A stretch of DNA of 64,000 nucleotides from Mucilaginibacter segetis (GTDB lineage Bacteria > Bacteroidota > Bacteroidia > Sphingobacteriales > Sphingobacteriaceae), in assembly GCF_016522075.1 (NCBI RefSeq), contig NZ_JAEHFW010000001.1:434001-498000 (forward strand). The letters run 5' to 3'. Made by a program: the position numbers and the translations under genes. Below are positions 26,000 through 35,619 of this stretch, one piece after another (positions within the stretch are counted from its first letter, which is position 1; each line of letters opens with the position of its first letter). The notes below the pieces were generated by a model, which had not been told where the DNA came from, made no database searches, and worked only from the letters and a program-made list of their open reading frames with translations.

Positions 26000-26464
26000 A
26001 TGAAATTAAAATCCTTACTTATCCTGGTTGCAATCATAGTATCAACCGGTTGCAAAGGCCCCGGAGAAAGAAACCTTACTGAGATCCCCGTTTCGCCAAT
26101 CTATGGAACATGGAAATTATCATCTGCTGTAACAATTACCAAAGGCGACAGCGTATCCACGTATCCAGTAAAAGGGCAGGAAATGATAAAGATCATAAAC
26201 GGTACACATTTTTCTTTTTTCAGGCATGATGTTAAAGGAGGTGGTAGCGAGCCGATATATGATACAGGTGCAGGAACCTACCGGTTAACTGGTGATAATT
26301 ATACCGAAAATTTACAGTACTGTAATTACCGCGAATGGGAGAACCATTCTTTTACTTTTAAGGTGACCTTTAAAGGTGATACTTTAATTCAAAAAGGAAT
26401 AGAACGTATAGATAGCCTTAATATTAACCGTGAAATTGTAGAAACCTACGTTAAGATTAAATAG
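26000..26464 (+). CDS. Lipoprotein, lipocalin-like, unknown function
   Basis: A 154-residue protein with signal MKLKSLLILVAIIVSTG and lipobox Cys at residue 18 (STGCKG). The mature part contains PIYGTWKLSSAVTITKG, GTHFSFFRHDVKG, AGTYRLTGDNYTEN and FKVTFKGDTLIQKG, a run of short beta strands like those of lipocalin-like Bacteroidota lipoproteins. Position, 29 bases after the DUF3037 gene and 19 bases before the ThuA gene, suggests co-transcription with the ThuA gene. The ligand is unknown. Confidence 0.75.
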   Translation: MKLKSLLILVAIIVSTGCKGPGERNLTEIPVSPIYGTWKLSSAVTITKGDSVSTYPVKGQEMIKIINGTHFSFFRHDVKGGGSEPIYDTGAGTYRLTGDNYTENLQYCNYREWENHSFTFKVTFKGDTLIQKGIERIDSLNINREIVETYVKIK

Positions 26465-26483
26465 CCTTACTAAATAAAAAATT

Positions 26484-27323
26484 ATGTCAAATCGCGATAA
26501 ATTAAGATTGATTTTATCAAGTATATTTTGCTGGTTTATAGCGGTGCAATCCTTTGCCCAAAGCAATCCCAAATTTAAGGTGATCGCTTTTTATACTGCA
26601 AAAAATGACCAGGCTCACATCAGCTTTGTCCACGAGGCTAACAAATGGTTCCCTGAAATGGCCGCTAAGTATAATTTTAGTTACGATTCAACAAGTAACT
26701 GGAGCAATTTAAATGAGCAATTCTTAGCAAAATATAAGGTGGTGATATTTTTGGATACCCGTCCGGATGATCCTGCACAAAGAATGGCTTTTGAAAAATA
26801 CATGAAAAACGGCGGTGGATGGATGGGTTTCCATTTTTCTGCTTTTGCGCTTACACCTTCAGACTATCCCCAAAATTGGGATTGGTACCATAACGAATTT
26901 CTGGGTTCGGGCCAATATGGCAGTAATACATGGCGACCAACATCAGCTATTTTAAGAGTGGAAGACAGGACGCATCCGGCTACTAAAAATTTACCGGAAA
27001 CGTTTAAGGCCTCCCCTAATGAATGGTATCGTTGGGAAAAAGATCTTCGTAAGAATCCCGATATTAAAATTTTGGCCTCTATTGATTCAAGCAGTTTTCC
27101 TTTGGGCACAGGGCCAAAACAAAATGAGATTTGGCATAGCGGATACTACCCGGTTGTTTGGACAAACAAAAATTATAAAATGATCTATTTTAACATGGGG
27201 CATAATGATATCGATTATGAACATCATACTAATAAAGATCTTTCGCACACCTTAAATAATCCAATTGAGGATAAGCTTATAATTAATGCTTTGTTATGGC
27301 TTGGGGATGGAAAGAAACCTTAA
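26484..27323 (+). CDS. ThuA domain protein, secreted
   Basis: A 279-residue protein with an N-terminal signal (LRLILSSIFCWFIAVQSFAQ). The ThuA-like (glutamine-amidotransferase-like fold) domain shows FKVIAFYTAKNDQAHISFV, KYKVVIFLDTRPDDPAQRMA, GGGWMGFHFSAFA, EDRTHPATKNLPETF and VVWTNKNYKMIYFNMGHND. ThuA proteins are linked to trehalose or sugar metabolism, but their reaction is unsettled. It lies between a lipoprotein gene and GH30/GH43 genes, fitting a carbohydrate-use setting. About 247 bases separate it from the next gene. Confidence 0.87.
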   Translation: MSNRDKLRLILSSIFCWFIAVQSFAQSNPKFKVIAFYTAKNDQAHISFVHEANKWFPEMAAKYNFSYDSTSNWSNLNEQFLAKYKVVIFLDTRPDDPAQRMAFEKYMKNGGGWMGFHFSAFALTPSDYPQNWDWYHNEFLGSGQYGSNTWRPTSAILRVEDRTHPATKNLPETFKASPNEWYRWEKDLRKNPDIKILASIDSSSFPLGTGPKQNEIWHSGYYPVVWTNKNYKMIYFNMGHNDIDYEHHTNKDLSHTLNNPIEDKLIINALLWLGDGKKP

Positions 27324-27514
27324 TTAAAATTGATAATTGCGATTTAACCGTATTTAATAGTCCCCCGTCATCCTTAAGCGGCTGTTTCTAACTAATTGAT
27401 TGATATTGCTTTAATGCATTTGGAGATTGGTATTATAAAGTATTAGCAAAATCACAAATCATTAAATATCAATTATTTATAATTTTTTTATTACTTTTTT
27501 AAGGCAAACTTTAA

Positions 27515-27522
27515 TAGATTTG
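27515..27522 (+). promoter_or_regulatory. Possible -7 box upstream of GH30 gene
   Basis: TAGATTTG matches TAnnTTTG and lies 48 bases before the ATG. The expected -33 TTG is missing, where only a T-tract is present. Confidence 0.4.
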
Positions 27523-27570
27523 GCATACCAAATATTATAATTTAACACCCCCGTTCCCGTTAATAACATT

Positions 27571-29031
27571 ATGAAAAAAGGAATATTATTTACCTTCCTT
27601 GCTACGGTATCCGCAAGCGTGTTCAGTCAGAACACAGTTAAATCCAAATCACCATACTCGGCAGCTAATAAATCTGTAACAGTTTACGTAACAGAAAAAG
27701 GCTCAGATAAAAGATTGGCTAAAACCGAAACCCTCAAATTTACCGACGATCCGCAACCACCGGAAACACAGGTATCTGTATTTGTTGATCCATCAAAAAA
27801 ATTCCAGACCATGTTAGGTATAGGCGGCGCTTTAACTGATGCCGTTGCCGAAACCTTTTATAAATTGCCAAAGAATAAGCAAAAGGAGCTACTAACCGCT
27901 TATTTCGATAAGGACAAAGGTATTGGTTATACCTTAGCGCGTACCAACATCCAAAGCTGCGATTTCTCAAGCGGCAGTTATAGCTACGTCTCAAATACTG
28001 ATAAATCGCTAAGTACTTTTGATATCAGTCACGATAAAAAATACCGCATACCTTTTATTAAAGAAGCAATGGCCGCAGCAGGGGGTAAATTAACCATGTT
28101 CGTATCCCCATGGAGCCCGCCCGCATTTATGAAAGACAATAATGATGTATTACACGGTGGTAAGCTAAAAAGCGAATACGATCAGAGTTGGGCTAACTTT
28201 TATATAAAATTTATTAAAGCTTACGAAAAAGAGAACATACCCGTTTGGGGTTTGTCCGTCCAAAATGAACCTATGGCTACCCAAACGTGGGAATCATGTA
28301 AATATACCGCTGAGGAAGAACGGGATTTTGTAAAGAACTACCTTGGTCCAACATTGCAAAAAAGTGGTCTGGCGTCAAAGAAACTGATCGTTTGGGATCA
28401 TAACCGCGATCTTTTGTATCAACGTGCGAGCACTATATTGGAAGACCCTGCTGCTGCAAAATATGTATGGGGTATCGGGTTCCACTGGTACGAAACCTGG
28501 ACAGGCGCCGGTCAGAATTTCGAAAACGAACGGCTTACGCATAATGCATTCCCGAATAAAAACTTAATATTTACCGAAGGCTGCGTAGAAAAATTTGATT
28601 TTAACCGTTTACACGACTGGGCTTTAGGCGAGCGTTACGGTTTATCAATGATCAACGATTTTAATGCCGGTACCGTTGGATGGACGGATTGGAATATTCT
28701 CCTGGATGAAAAAGGTGGTCCTAACCACGTGGGTAATTACTGCTTTGCACCCGTACATGCCGACACCCGCACAGGCGAGTTGATATATACCAACTCTTAT
28801 TATTATTTGGGGCATTTTTCTAAGTTTATACACCCCGGTGCAAAACGTATAGCTTGCTCTGCCAGCAGGGACAGACTTTTAAGTACTGCTTACATGAATC
28901 CGGATGGAAAGATAGCGGTAGTAGTGTTGAATCTTACTGATGATAAAATTGATTATAGTTTATGGATAAAGGGCAAAGCTGCTAAAACTACCAGTCAGCC
29001 ACATTCTATTGCCACATTGGTTGTAAACTAA
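27571..29031 (+). CDS. GH30 family glycoside hydrolase
   Basis: A 486-residue protein with a signal peptide ending near ASVFSQ. The family text is MLGIGGALTDAVAETFYKL, GIGYTLARTNIQSCDFS and FVSPWSPPAFMKDN. The acid/base is E233 in SVQNEP and the nucleophile is E336 in IFTEGC. FSKFIHPGAKRIACS begins the C-terminal beta domain. GH30 enzymes of this type cleave beta-glucosidic, beta-1,6-glucan or glucosylceramide linkages in a retaining way; the substrate cannot be fixed here. It is followed by a terminator and then a GH43 gene. No SusC/SusD pair is in the window. Confidence 0.9.
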   Translation: MKKGILFTFLATVSASVFSQNTVKSKSPYSAANKSVTVYVTEKGSDKRLAKTETLKFTDDPQPPETQVSVFVDPSKKFQTMLGIGGALTDAVAETFYKLPKNKQKELLTAYFDKDKGIGYTLARTNIQSCDFSSGSYSYVSNTDKSLSTFDISHDKKYRIPFIKEAMAAAGGKLTMFVSPWSPPAFMKDNNDVLHGGKLKSEYDQSWANFYIKFIKAYEKENIPVWGLSVQNEPMATQTWESCKYTAEEERDFVKNYLGPTLQKSGLASKKLIVWDHNRDLLYQRASTILEDPAAAKYVWGIGFHWYETWTGAGQNFENERLTHNAFPNKNLIFTEGCVEKFDFNRLHDWALGERYGLSMINDFNAGTVGWTDWNILLDEKGGPNHVGNYCFAPVHADTRTGELIYTNSYYYLGHFSKFIHPGAKRIACSASRDRLLSTAYMNPDGKIAVVVLNLTDDKIDYSLWIKGKAAKTTSQPHSIATLVVN

Positions 29032-29054
29032 AAAATAAAAGACAATATATAAAA

Positions 29055-29085
29055 GGGAGCTCCGTGTTAACGGGGCTCTTTTGTT
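29055..29085 (+). terminator. Terminator after GH30 gene
   Basis: GAGCTCCG and CGGGGCTC pair (one G-U) around TGTTAA, then TTTTGTTTTTT. It lies about 25 bases after the stop. Confidence 0.8.
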
Positions 29086-29149
29086 TTTTGGATTTATTGC
29101 AAGATATTAGCTACTCCTTAACCAATTACCAAACAATAAGCTTACAGCA

Positions 29150-30907
29150 ATGAAACACGCCACTCGTTTTGTATGTGTAACAATGTTTTGCCTGCATGTG
29201 TTAACGTCTTTTGGTCAATCAAAGCGGCTTACTTATTGCAACCCGCTGAATTTAGATTACGGATATACTCCTTTTGAAGACTTTGCGGCTTGGGGCAAAC
29301 ACCGTGCTACAGCAGATCCAACCATGACCTTATTTAAAGGTAAGTACTATCTATTCTCTACCAACCAGTTTGGTTACTGGTGGAGTACAGATATGCTTAA
29401 TTGGAAATTTGTATACCGTAAGTTTGTGAGGCCATATAATCAGGTAAAAGGCGATGAGCTCTGCGCTCCCGCCACGTTGGTTTTGGGCGATACACTGCTG
29501 GTAATAGGATCGACTTATAACAAGGATTTCACACTTTGGATGAGTACCGATCCTACAACCGATACCTGGAAAGCAGCTAAGGATTATTTCCAGGTGGGTG
29601 CGTGGGATCCTGGAATGTTTGCTGATGATGATGGCCGCTTATATATTTATCATGGCTCAAGTAATACCCTCCCACTTTACGGGCAGGAAATAGACAGGCA
29701 CACCTTTGAGCCAATCGGTCCAAAAAAGGAATTAGTAAAACTTGACCCTGAAAAATATGGTTGGGAGCGTTTTGGCGAAAATAACGACAACGTTTTTTTG
29801 AAACCCTTTATAGAAGGTTCTTGGATGAATAAGCATGACGGAAAATATTATTTACAGTTTGGGGCACCAGGCACGGAAGGTAAAGGCTATGGCGATGGCG
29901 TTTTTATTGGAGATAAACCTTTAGGCCCCTTTATTTATCAAAAGCATAATCCATTTAGTTATAAACCGGGCGGCTTTGCTAAAGGCGCCGGACATGGTGC
30001 TACCTGGGCAGATAAATTTGGCAACTACTGGCATATATCAACCATGGTTATTGATGTGAAGAATAATTTTGAAAGGCGGATAGGTTTTTGGCCGGCAGGT
30101 TTTGATAAAGATGGCGTATTATATGCTAATACAGCTTATGGTGATTATCCGCATTATCTGGCAAATGGTAAAGAAGATCATCTGAAAAGTAATTTCACCG
30201 GATGGATGATCCTGAATTACAATAAACCCGTTCAGGTATCATCAACCCTGGGCGCATATGCTCCGAATTTTGCTGTTGATGAGGATATAAAAACTTACTG
30301 GAGCGCCAAAACCGCTAATAAAGGCGAGTGGCTGCAAACAGACCTGGGCGATATAAGTACAGTTTATGCTATTCAAATTAATTACGCCGATCAGGATGCT
30401 AAGTTTTTGGGTAAATCATTAGGGGTTTGTCATCAATATATTATTTATTCATCGCTCGATGGAAAAAAATGGAAAGTATTGGTAGATAAAAGGAATAACA
30501 AAAAGGATGTTCCGCATGATTATGTAGAGCTAAAAAGTCCTGCAAAAGCACGATACCTTAAATTAGAGAATATACATATGCCTACGGGTAAGTTCGCATT
30601 GTCTGGGTTCAGGGTATTTGGCAAGGGAACGGGTTCCCCGCCAGATACGGTCAAAAATCTTATTGTATTAAGAGGTGATAGTGAACGCCGCAATGCCTGG
30701 TTACGTTGGCGCCAAACTAATGGCGCGATAGGATATACTATTTATATGGGTATAGCCCCTGATAAATTGTACAATAACATTATGGTATATAATGCCAATG
30801 AATACTATTTTAATGGCATGGACCGGGATCTTCCTTATTATTTTCAGATAGAGGCCTTTAATGAAAATGGTATATCCAAGCGTACAGCAGTCATAAAAGT
30901 GGAATAG
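29150..30907 (+). CDS. GH43-type hydrolase with discoidin-like and FN3-like domains
   Basis: A 585-residue protein with signal peptide (ending at SFGQ). Residues about 45-340 form the five-bladed GH43 propeller; ATADPTMTLFKGKYYLFST holds the catalytic base D56, and WDPGMFADDDGRLYIYHGSS holds a second Asp (D153). GAGHGATWADKFGNYWH is the usual metal-site region. Residues about 355-490 (FAVDEDIKTYWSAK, GEWLQTDLGD, ARYLKLENI) form an F5/8 type C (discoidin) carbohydrate-binding domain, and the end is an FN3-like module. GH43 enzymes act on arabinan, xylan or galactan. It is the neighbour of GH30, with a terminator between. Confidence 0.88.
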   Translation: MKHATRFVCVTMFCLHVLTSFGQSKRLTYCNPLNLDYGYTPFEDFAAWGKHRATADPTMTLFKGKYYLFSTNQFGYWWSTDMLNWKFVYRKFVRPYNQVKGDELCAPATLVLGDTLLVIGSTYNKDFTLWMSTDPTTDTWKAAKDYFQVGAWDPGMFADDDGRLYIYHGSSNTLPLYGQEIDRHTFEPIGPKKELVKLDPEKYGWERFGENNDNVFLKPFIEGSWMNKHDGKYYLQFGAPGTEGKGYGDGVFIGDKPLGPFIYQKHNPFSYKPGGFAKGAGHGATWADKFGNYWHISTMVIDVKNNFERRIGFWPAGFDKDGVLYANTAYGDYPHYLANGKEDHLKSNFTGWMILNYNKPVQVSSTLGAYAPNFAVDEDIKTYWSAKTANKGEWLQTDLGDISTVYAIQINYADQDAKFLGKSLGVCHQYIIYSSLDGKKWKVLVDKRNNKKDVPHDYVELKSPAKARYLKLENIHMPTGKFALSGFRVFGKGTGSPPDTVKNLIVLRGDSERRNAWLRWRQTNGAIGYTIYMGIAPDKLYNNIMVYNANEYYFNGMDRDLPYYFQIEAFNENGISKRTAVIKVE

Positions 30908-31010
30908 CAAAAGTTAAATAATAGGGTTTGGCGTAATAATTGTCAGTTTAAAAATCATAATTAATTAATAACCCGCTTGAAATTTTTAATTTAGCGCCTC
31001 AATAAATGGT

Positions 31011-31973
31011 ATGAAGATTACATTTGATTTTGAAAAACCGCTTGAAGAGATAATGCAGCAGATAGAAAAAGTGCAGCAGGTTGAAGAAAAAAACAAGCTG
31101 GACATGTCTGCTACAATAGCCGAATTAGAGGCTAAACTTGAAACAGCAAAAAAGGAGATATATTCTAATTTAACAGGTTGGCAAAAGGTTCAGATATCCA
31201 GACATCCGGAACGCCCTTATACATTACAGTATATAGAATTAATGTGCGAGGATTTTATTGAATTGCACGGTGATAGAACTGTAGGCGACGATAAAGCTAT
31301 TGTTGGCGGTTTTGGCACTATAAACGGACAAACCGCAATGTTCATCGGACACCAAAAAGGGCGAAATACAAAAGAACGGCAGTACCGTAATTTCGGTATG
31401 GCAAACCCTGAAGGATACCGTAAAGCTTTAAGGCTGATGAAAATGGCCGAGAAATTTAACAAGCCTGTTATTACCCTGATTGATACACCCGGGGCTTTTC
31501 CGGGTCTTGAAGCGGAAGAAAGAGGTCAGGGTGAAGCTATAGCACGAAATTTATTAGAGATGGCTGTGTTAAAAGTACCGGTTATCTGTGTGGTTATTGG
31601 AGAAGGCGCATCAGGCGGTGCGTTAGGTATTGGTATAGGGGATAGGGTATTAATGCTGGATAATTCCTGGTATTCTGTTATTTCGCCTGAAAATTGTTCA
31701 ACTATATTATTTAAAACCTGGGAGCAAAAGGAGCGTGCAGCGGAAATGCTTAAGCTTACATCAACAGAGATGTATAAAAATAAGCTGATTGATGGAGTGA
31801 TAAAAGAACCTTTGGGTGGCGCTCACCAGGATCCAATAGCTATGGCCGCTATTCTGAAGAAACAATTATTAAAAGATCTGAAAATTTTAGGTGAGCGTAA
31901 TATTGACGAACTTGTTGCTGAACGTATCGAAAAGTTTTGTTCAATGGGAGTGGTATTAGCTGATACCGAATAA
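31011..31973 (+). CDS. accA: Acetyl-CoA carboxylase carboxyltransferase subunit alpha
   Basis: AccA with AccD transfers the carboxyl group from biotin to acetyl-CoA, giving malonyl-CoA for fatty-acid synthesis in the cytoplasm. The 320-residue length is normal. The family text is [15 protein letters not shown], then [85 protein letters not shown] and [14 protein letters not shown]. It is not next to accD, which is common. It starts with ATG and no Shine-Dalgarno site is seen. A bidirectional hairpin follows. Confidence 0.96.
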   Translation: MKITFDFEKPLEEIMQQIEKVQQVEEKNKLDMSATIAELEAKLETAKKEIYSNLTGWQKVQISRHPERPYTLQYIELMCEDFIELHGDRTVGDDKAIVGGFGTINGQTAMFIGHQKGRNTKERQYRNFGMANPEGYRKALRLMKMAEKFNKPVITLIDTPGAFPGLEAEERGQGEAIARNLLEMAVLKVPVICVVIGEGASGGALGIGIGDRVLMLDNSWYSVISPENCSTILFKTWEQKERAAEMLKLTSTEMYKNKLIDGVIKEPLGGAHQDPIAMAAILKKQLLKDLKILGERNIDELVAERIEKFCSMGVVLADTE

Positions 31974-31997
31974 TATTATTATATAATTCAATTATTG

Positions 31998-32035
31998 CAG
32001 GGCTGTCCGCGAATTTATTTCGTGAAACAGCCCTG
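31998..32035. terminator. Bidirectional hairpin between accA and DUF2723 gene
   Basis: CAGGGCTGT and ACAGCCCTG are perfect 9-bp arms between two convergent genes. There is no clean T-run on the plus side, so termination is probable but not certain. Confidence 0.6.
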
Positions 32036-32048
32036 TAAGTGTTTTATA

Positions 32049-35000
32049 CTATTCCCTTGGTTGGGGAAGCCCACCGAATTTTGTACCATAATCCTGTAAT
32101 TGAGCTTCCAGCTTTTTAGCCAGATCTGTTTGTTTGTAATTAGTTGTTAGAGATACCATACTGTTTAATATTGATAGTTCTATCTGTACATCACGTGTAT
32201 TTACTGAGTGACTATCGTTCTGATAAAGTTGATAGTTGTATCGCAACTGATCAATAACATAGTCATCCACCAAATTAATTAGTTTGGTAGCCATTGCAAT
32301 ATCATTTACTGCATAAGCGCTCCGGGCCATATAATATTTTTTTATCGCAATATCAGATGACTGAACTCTATCAGGAATCTCCTGCTCATATTTTTTCAAC
32401 GCTTTTTTTGCGAGGTCAACATATCCTTCGTTTATCAAATTGTCAGCAAGTGTTGTAAATAAACCGGTAACCAGCGGATAATATAAGGTGGAAGATGTGT
32501 TATCCAAATGCCGGGCATTTTTCATATTGCCATATTTAAACTTATTCATCATGTTGTTATACATGATCATGGTGTTGCTGTTGTCAAACTGCTGCGAAGT
32601 TGTATCCGGTTTAAATGGCATTAAACGGTAGGCAAAACCTTCGTTATACATATAGCGGTCTAATCCCAGCATATTGTCACTGCCAACGGTTACTGTAAAA
32701 TAGATTGGCCGTTTCCAGTTATTATGAGCCAATATATCCATCATAGCTAAGTTATCTTTAGTTAGATACTTGCCCGGGAAGGTAAAATCCATTTGCGTTG
32801 TAATTCGGTCTTTCTGATTGGCTGCTACATAACCAGCTTTAATAACCTCTTCGGGATCGACTGTTAATTTTAAGTTTTTAGTCGGTAAATAGTTGTCGCT
32901 TTCCCCGTTCTGATAAGTTATTTTTGCCTGACTATCATCAGAGGTTATAAAATCAAAAAGTTCTTTCAGTTCTGTAGCTCCCTTTACCTTGGCATCATTA
33001 AAATATAAAACATCGCGAACGCCAGTTTTGAATTTATCGTTACTCATGGTGATTGGCAGCGGCTCCGATTCATTCATCTTTTGTTTCATTTGCCTGATGT
33101 ACCAATCAGTACCTAATAAACTCAAATTCACTATTCTTACATCGGGTCTCACATTTTCAACTTCCTGCAAATACCAAAGCGGATAAGTGTCATTATCTGC
33201 ATAAGTAAATAAAATAGCATTCGGTGCGCAGGAGTTAAGGTAATTGTAAGCTATATCATGCGGTGTTAACTGTGTTGAACGGTCATGGTCATCCCATTCC
33301 TGGCTGGCCATTAATACCGGAGCGGCAAGCAAACAAAATACTGTTGCTATTATTGCACCATTTTTGGCATTTATTTTTTTACTTAAAAATTCAGCTATGA
33401 ATAATACCCCCAATCCTATCCATATAGCAAAGGCATAAAAAGAACCGGCATAAGCATAATCCCGTTCACGTGGCTGCAAAGGATCCTGGTTTAAGTAAAG
33501 CACAATGGCCAAACCTGTAAAGAAAAATAAAACAGTAACAACCCCTGCATCACGCTGGTTACGTTTAAAATGATATATAAGCCCAAATAGCCCTATTATC
33601 AGCGGTAAAAAGTACAGCCGATTATAGGCATCACTTTCTGTTACTGATTTGGGTAAATCTCTTTTAAAATTTAAACCGCTAAGCCAGCTGCCGTCAATCG
33701 TACTATTGGTTTGGCCGTCTACGTCATTAGCTCGCCCTGCAAAGTTCCAAAGGAAATATCGCGTATACATTTGATTTATCTGCCAACTCGCAAAAAAACC
33801 GAGGTTAGTACCCATTGTAGGCACTCCTTGTGGCCCTAAATCAGTCCAGTCGCGATAAAACTGAGGGTGCCCCGGTTTTTGGCTGAACATTCTGGGGAAC
33901 AACGTATTATGGTCGTAAATAGTATTTAATTTTTTGCCTGCAACTTCGTACTTTTTTTCACCCCTTCGGTAAATAGTTGCACCCTCTTTTTGGTCTATAG
34001 GCTGCGCATCAAAAAAATTGCCATACAATAAAGGCGTATCACCATATTGATCGCGGTTAAGATAACTGTTTAAGGCAAATGCATCCTCCGGATCACTATT
34101 GTTTAAGTTAGTACCAGCTTTTGCACGTATAACAATCATCACAAATGAGCTATAACCAAATAGTATAAATGCAGTGCAAATTAAAATCCGGTTAAGGGCC
34201 ACTCGTTTTTCACGTACCTTCAATACATATTCAAGCAATGCTAATACCGCAATTGCCCCAATAAAACCAACTATACCTGCACTAAAAGTTAACAATAACA
34301 CAAATGCTATTGCTGAAACTATTAACAATAACATTGATGGTTTAACGGTATAATAAATACCCGCCGCCAAAGCAATAACAACCAATAAAAAGAATACTGT
34401 AGCTCCGCTGCCAAAGCCCATTCCTAATGTATTTACAAAAAACAGGTCAGAAAAAGCAGCGCCTTTAACGGTGAACTGAATAACGCCCCAAAGTATAAGG
34501 GCAACGGTTATTATTCCTAACATAAACGCCCATATGGTACCACCCGTGGTGACGTTTCTTGATCGCCTGAAATAAATTATCAGCGCAATGGCCGGAATAA
34601 CCAATAAATTTAAAAGGTGTATACCAATGGAAAGGCCCATTACATAGGCAATAAATATGATCCACTTATCAGACCGGGTTTCATCAGCATGTGCTTCCCA
34701 CTTCAAAATTGCCCAAAACACTATTGCGGTGCATAGTGATGATTGTGCATAAACCTCAGACTCTACAGCTGAAAACCAAAATGTATCTGAATAGGTGTAG
34801 GCGAGCGCACCCACTAAACCGGCGCCAATAATTAATATGATATTGGTAGTATTCAGATCTTCCTGAACTTTTACCAGCATTTTTTTTGCCAAAGCGGTTA
34901 TTGTCCAAAACAGGAACATTATTGTAGCCCCGCTGGCCAATGCCGATGCTAAATTTGTAAAGTAGGCTACTTTATTATTATTGCCGAATGAGAGTAAAGA

Positions 35001-35189
35001 AAATACTTTACCTATCATAGTGAACAATGGAGCGCCTGGTTGGTGGGCAACTTCCAAACGAAATATACAAGCTATAAATTCACCGCAATCCCAAAAACTG
35101 GTTGACGGTTCGAGCGTTAAAACATAGGTTAAAGAAGCTATTGCAAAGGCAATCCAGCCAAAAATATTATTAATCTTTTTATAGTTCAT
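32049..35189 (-). CDS. DUF2723 family membrane protein (GT-C-like), 1046 residues
   Basis: A large inner-membrane protein with a dozen or more hydrophobic segments in the first 630 residues. The N-terminal segment ends in SFWDCGEFIACIFRLEVAHQ, where the acidic WDCGE loop resembles the catalytic loop of GT-C glycosyltransferases such as protein O-mannosyltransferases. PRERDYAYAGSFYAFAIWIG marks the second membrane block. The C-terminal about 400 residues are soluble (LAHNNWKRPIYFTVTV, then helical repeats) and probably periplasmic. The family is widespread in Bacteroidota and is proposed to transfer sugars from lipid donors; activity here is inference. It is followed by tRNA-Gln on the other strand. 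Confidence 0.87.
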   Translation of the reverse strand: MNYKKINNIFGWIAFAIASLTYVLTLEPSTSFWDCGEFIACIFRLEVAHQPGAPLFTMIGKVFSLLSFGNNNKVAYFTNLASALASGATIMFLFWTITALAKKMLVKVQEDLNTTNIILIIGAGLVGALAYTYSDTFWFSAVESEVYAQSSLCTAIVFWAILKWEAHADETRSDKWIIFIAYVMGLSIGIHLLNLLVIPAIALIIYFRRSRNVTTGGTIWAFMLGIITVALILWGVIQFTVKGAAFSDLFFVNTLGMGFGSGATVFFLLVVIALAAGIYYTVKPSMLLLIVSAIAFVLLLTFSAGIVGFIGAIAVLALLEYVLKVREKRVALNRILICTAFILFGYSSFVMIVIRAKAGTNLNNSDPEDAFALNSYLNRDQYGDTPLLYGNFFDAQPIDQKEGATIYRRGEKKYEVAGKKLNTIYDHNTLFPRMFSQKPGHPQFYRDWTDLGPQGVPTMGTNLGFFASWQINQMYTRYFLWNFAGRANDVDGQTNSTIDGSWLSGLNFKRDLPKSVTESDAYNRLYFLPLIIGLFGLIYHFKRNQRDAGVVTVLFFFTGLAIVLYLNQDPLQPRERDYAYAGSFYAFAIWIGLGVLFIAEFLSKKINAKNGAIIATVFCLLAAPVLMASQEWDDHDRSTQLTPHDIAYNYLNSCAPNAILFTYADNDTYPLWYLQEVENVRPDVRIVNLSLLGTDWYIRQMKQKMNESEPLPITMSNDKFKTGVRDVLYFNDAKVKGATELKELFDFITSDDSQAKITYQNGESDNYLPTKNLKLTVDPEEVIKAGYVAANQKDRITTQMDFTFPGKYLTKDNLAMMDILAHNNWKRPIYFTVTVGSDNMLGLDRYMYNEGFAYRLMPFKPDTTSQQFDNSNTMIMYNNMMNKFKYGNMKNARHLDNTSSTLYYPLVTGLFTTLADNLINEGYVDLAKKALKKYEQEIPDRVQSSDIAIKKYYMARSAYAVNDIAMATKLINLVDDYVIDQLRYNYQLYQNDSHSVNTRDVQIELSILNSMVSLTTNYKQTDLAKKLEAQLQDYGTKFGGLPQPRE

Positions 35190-35336
35190 GTAATTATATT
35201 GCTGTATAATCAGTTTTTTAAACAGCCGAAAATAACAAAAGTATTAAGATGTTTAACCTAAAACATTTAGGATTAACACTTTTTAACTATAGCTCATGGT
35301 GTATAATATCATTTAAAATACTTTTTTAAATTTTGC

Positions 35337-35367
35337 TTTTGAGTTGTGATTTTTCGTCTTATATTTG
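35337..35367 (+). promoter_or_regulatory. Bacteroidota-type promoter of tRNA-Gln
   Basis: TTTTG at 35337-35341 and TATATTTG at 35360-35367 are 18 bases apart, matching the TTTG/TAnnTTTG consensus. The tRNA begins 38 bases downstream. Confidence 0.7.
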
Positions 35368-35404
35368 CATTCCTTTTTGGGGCGGATAACAAACTAAAGG
35401 AGAT

Positions 35405-35475
35405 TGCCTGATAGTATAATGGTAGTACGACGGTTTTTGGTACCGTTTGTCTAGGTTCGAATCCTGGTCGGGCAA
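35405..35475 (+). tRNA. tRNA-Gln (anticodon TTG)
   Basis: A 71-base cloverleaf: acceptor arms TGCCTGA and TCGGGCA (one T-G pair), anticodon stem ACGGT/ACCGT with loop TTTTGGT, and T loop TTCGAAT. CCA is not encoded. Confidence 0.93.
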
Positions 35476-35482
35476 CTTAAGA

Positions 35483-35547
35483 ATTTCGGATTTCGGATTT
35501 TCAACTTTCGGATAAACCTGGTTGGGAATAAGAAATCCGAAGTTTTT
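35483..35547 (+). repeat. Repeated TTTCGGAT words and inverted partner after tRNA-Gln
   Basis: TTTCGGATTTCGGATTTT at the left and AAATCCGAAGTTTTTTA at the right are complementary over about ten bases and end in a T-run, so the stretch can form a terminator. Very similar words occur after tRNA-Gly near 43409. Confidence 0.6.
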
Positions 35548-35619
35548 TATACGTATTGATGATTACAATTTTCGGTTTTAAGGAGTCATTCCTGAAAAAC
35601 AGATCTGAAATCAAAAGAG

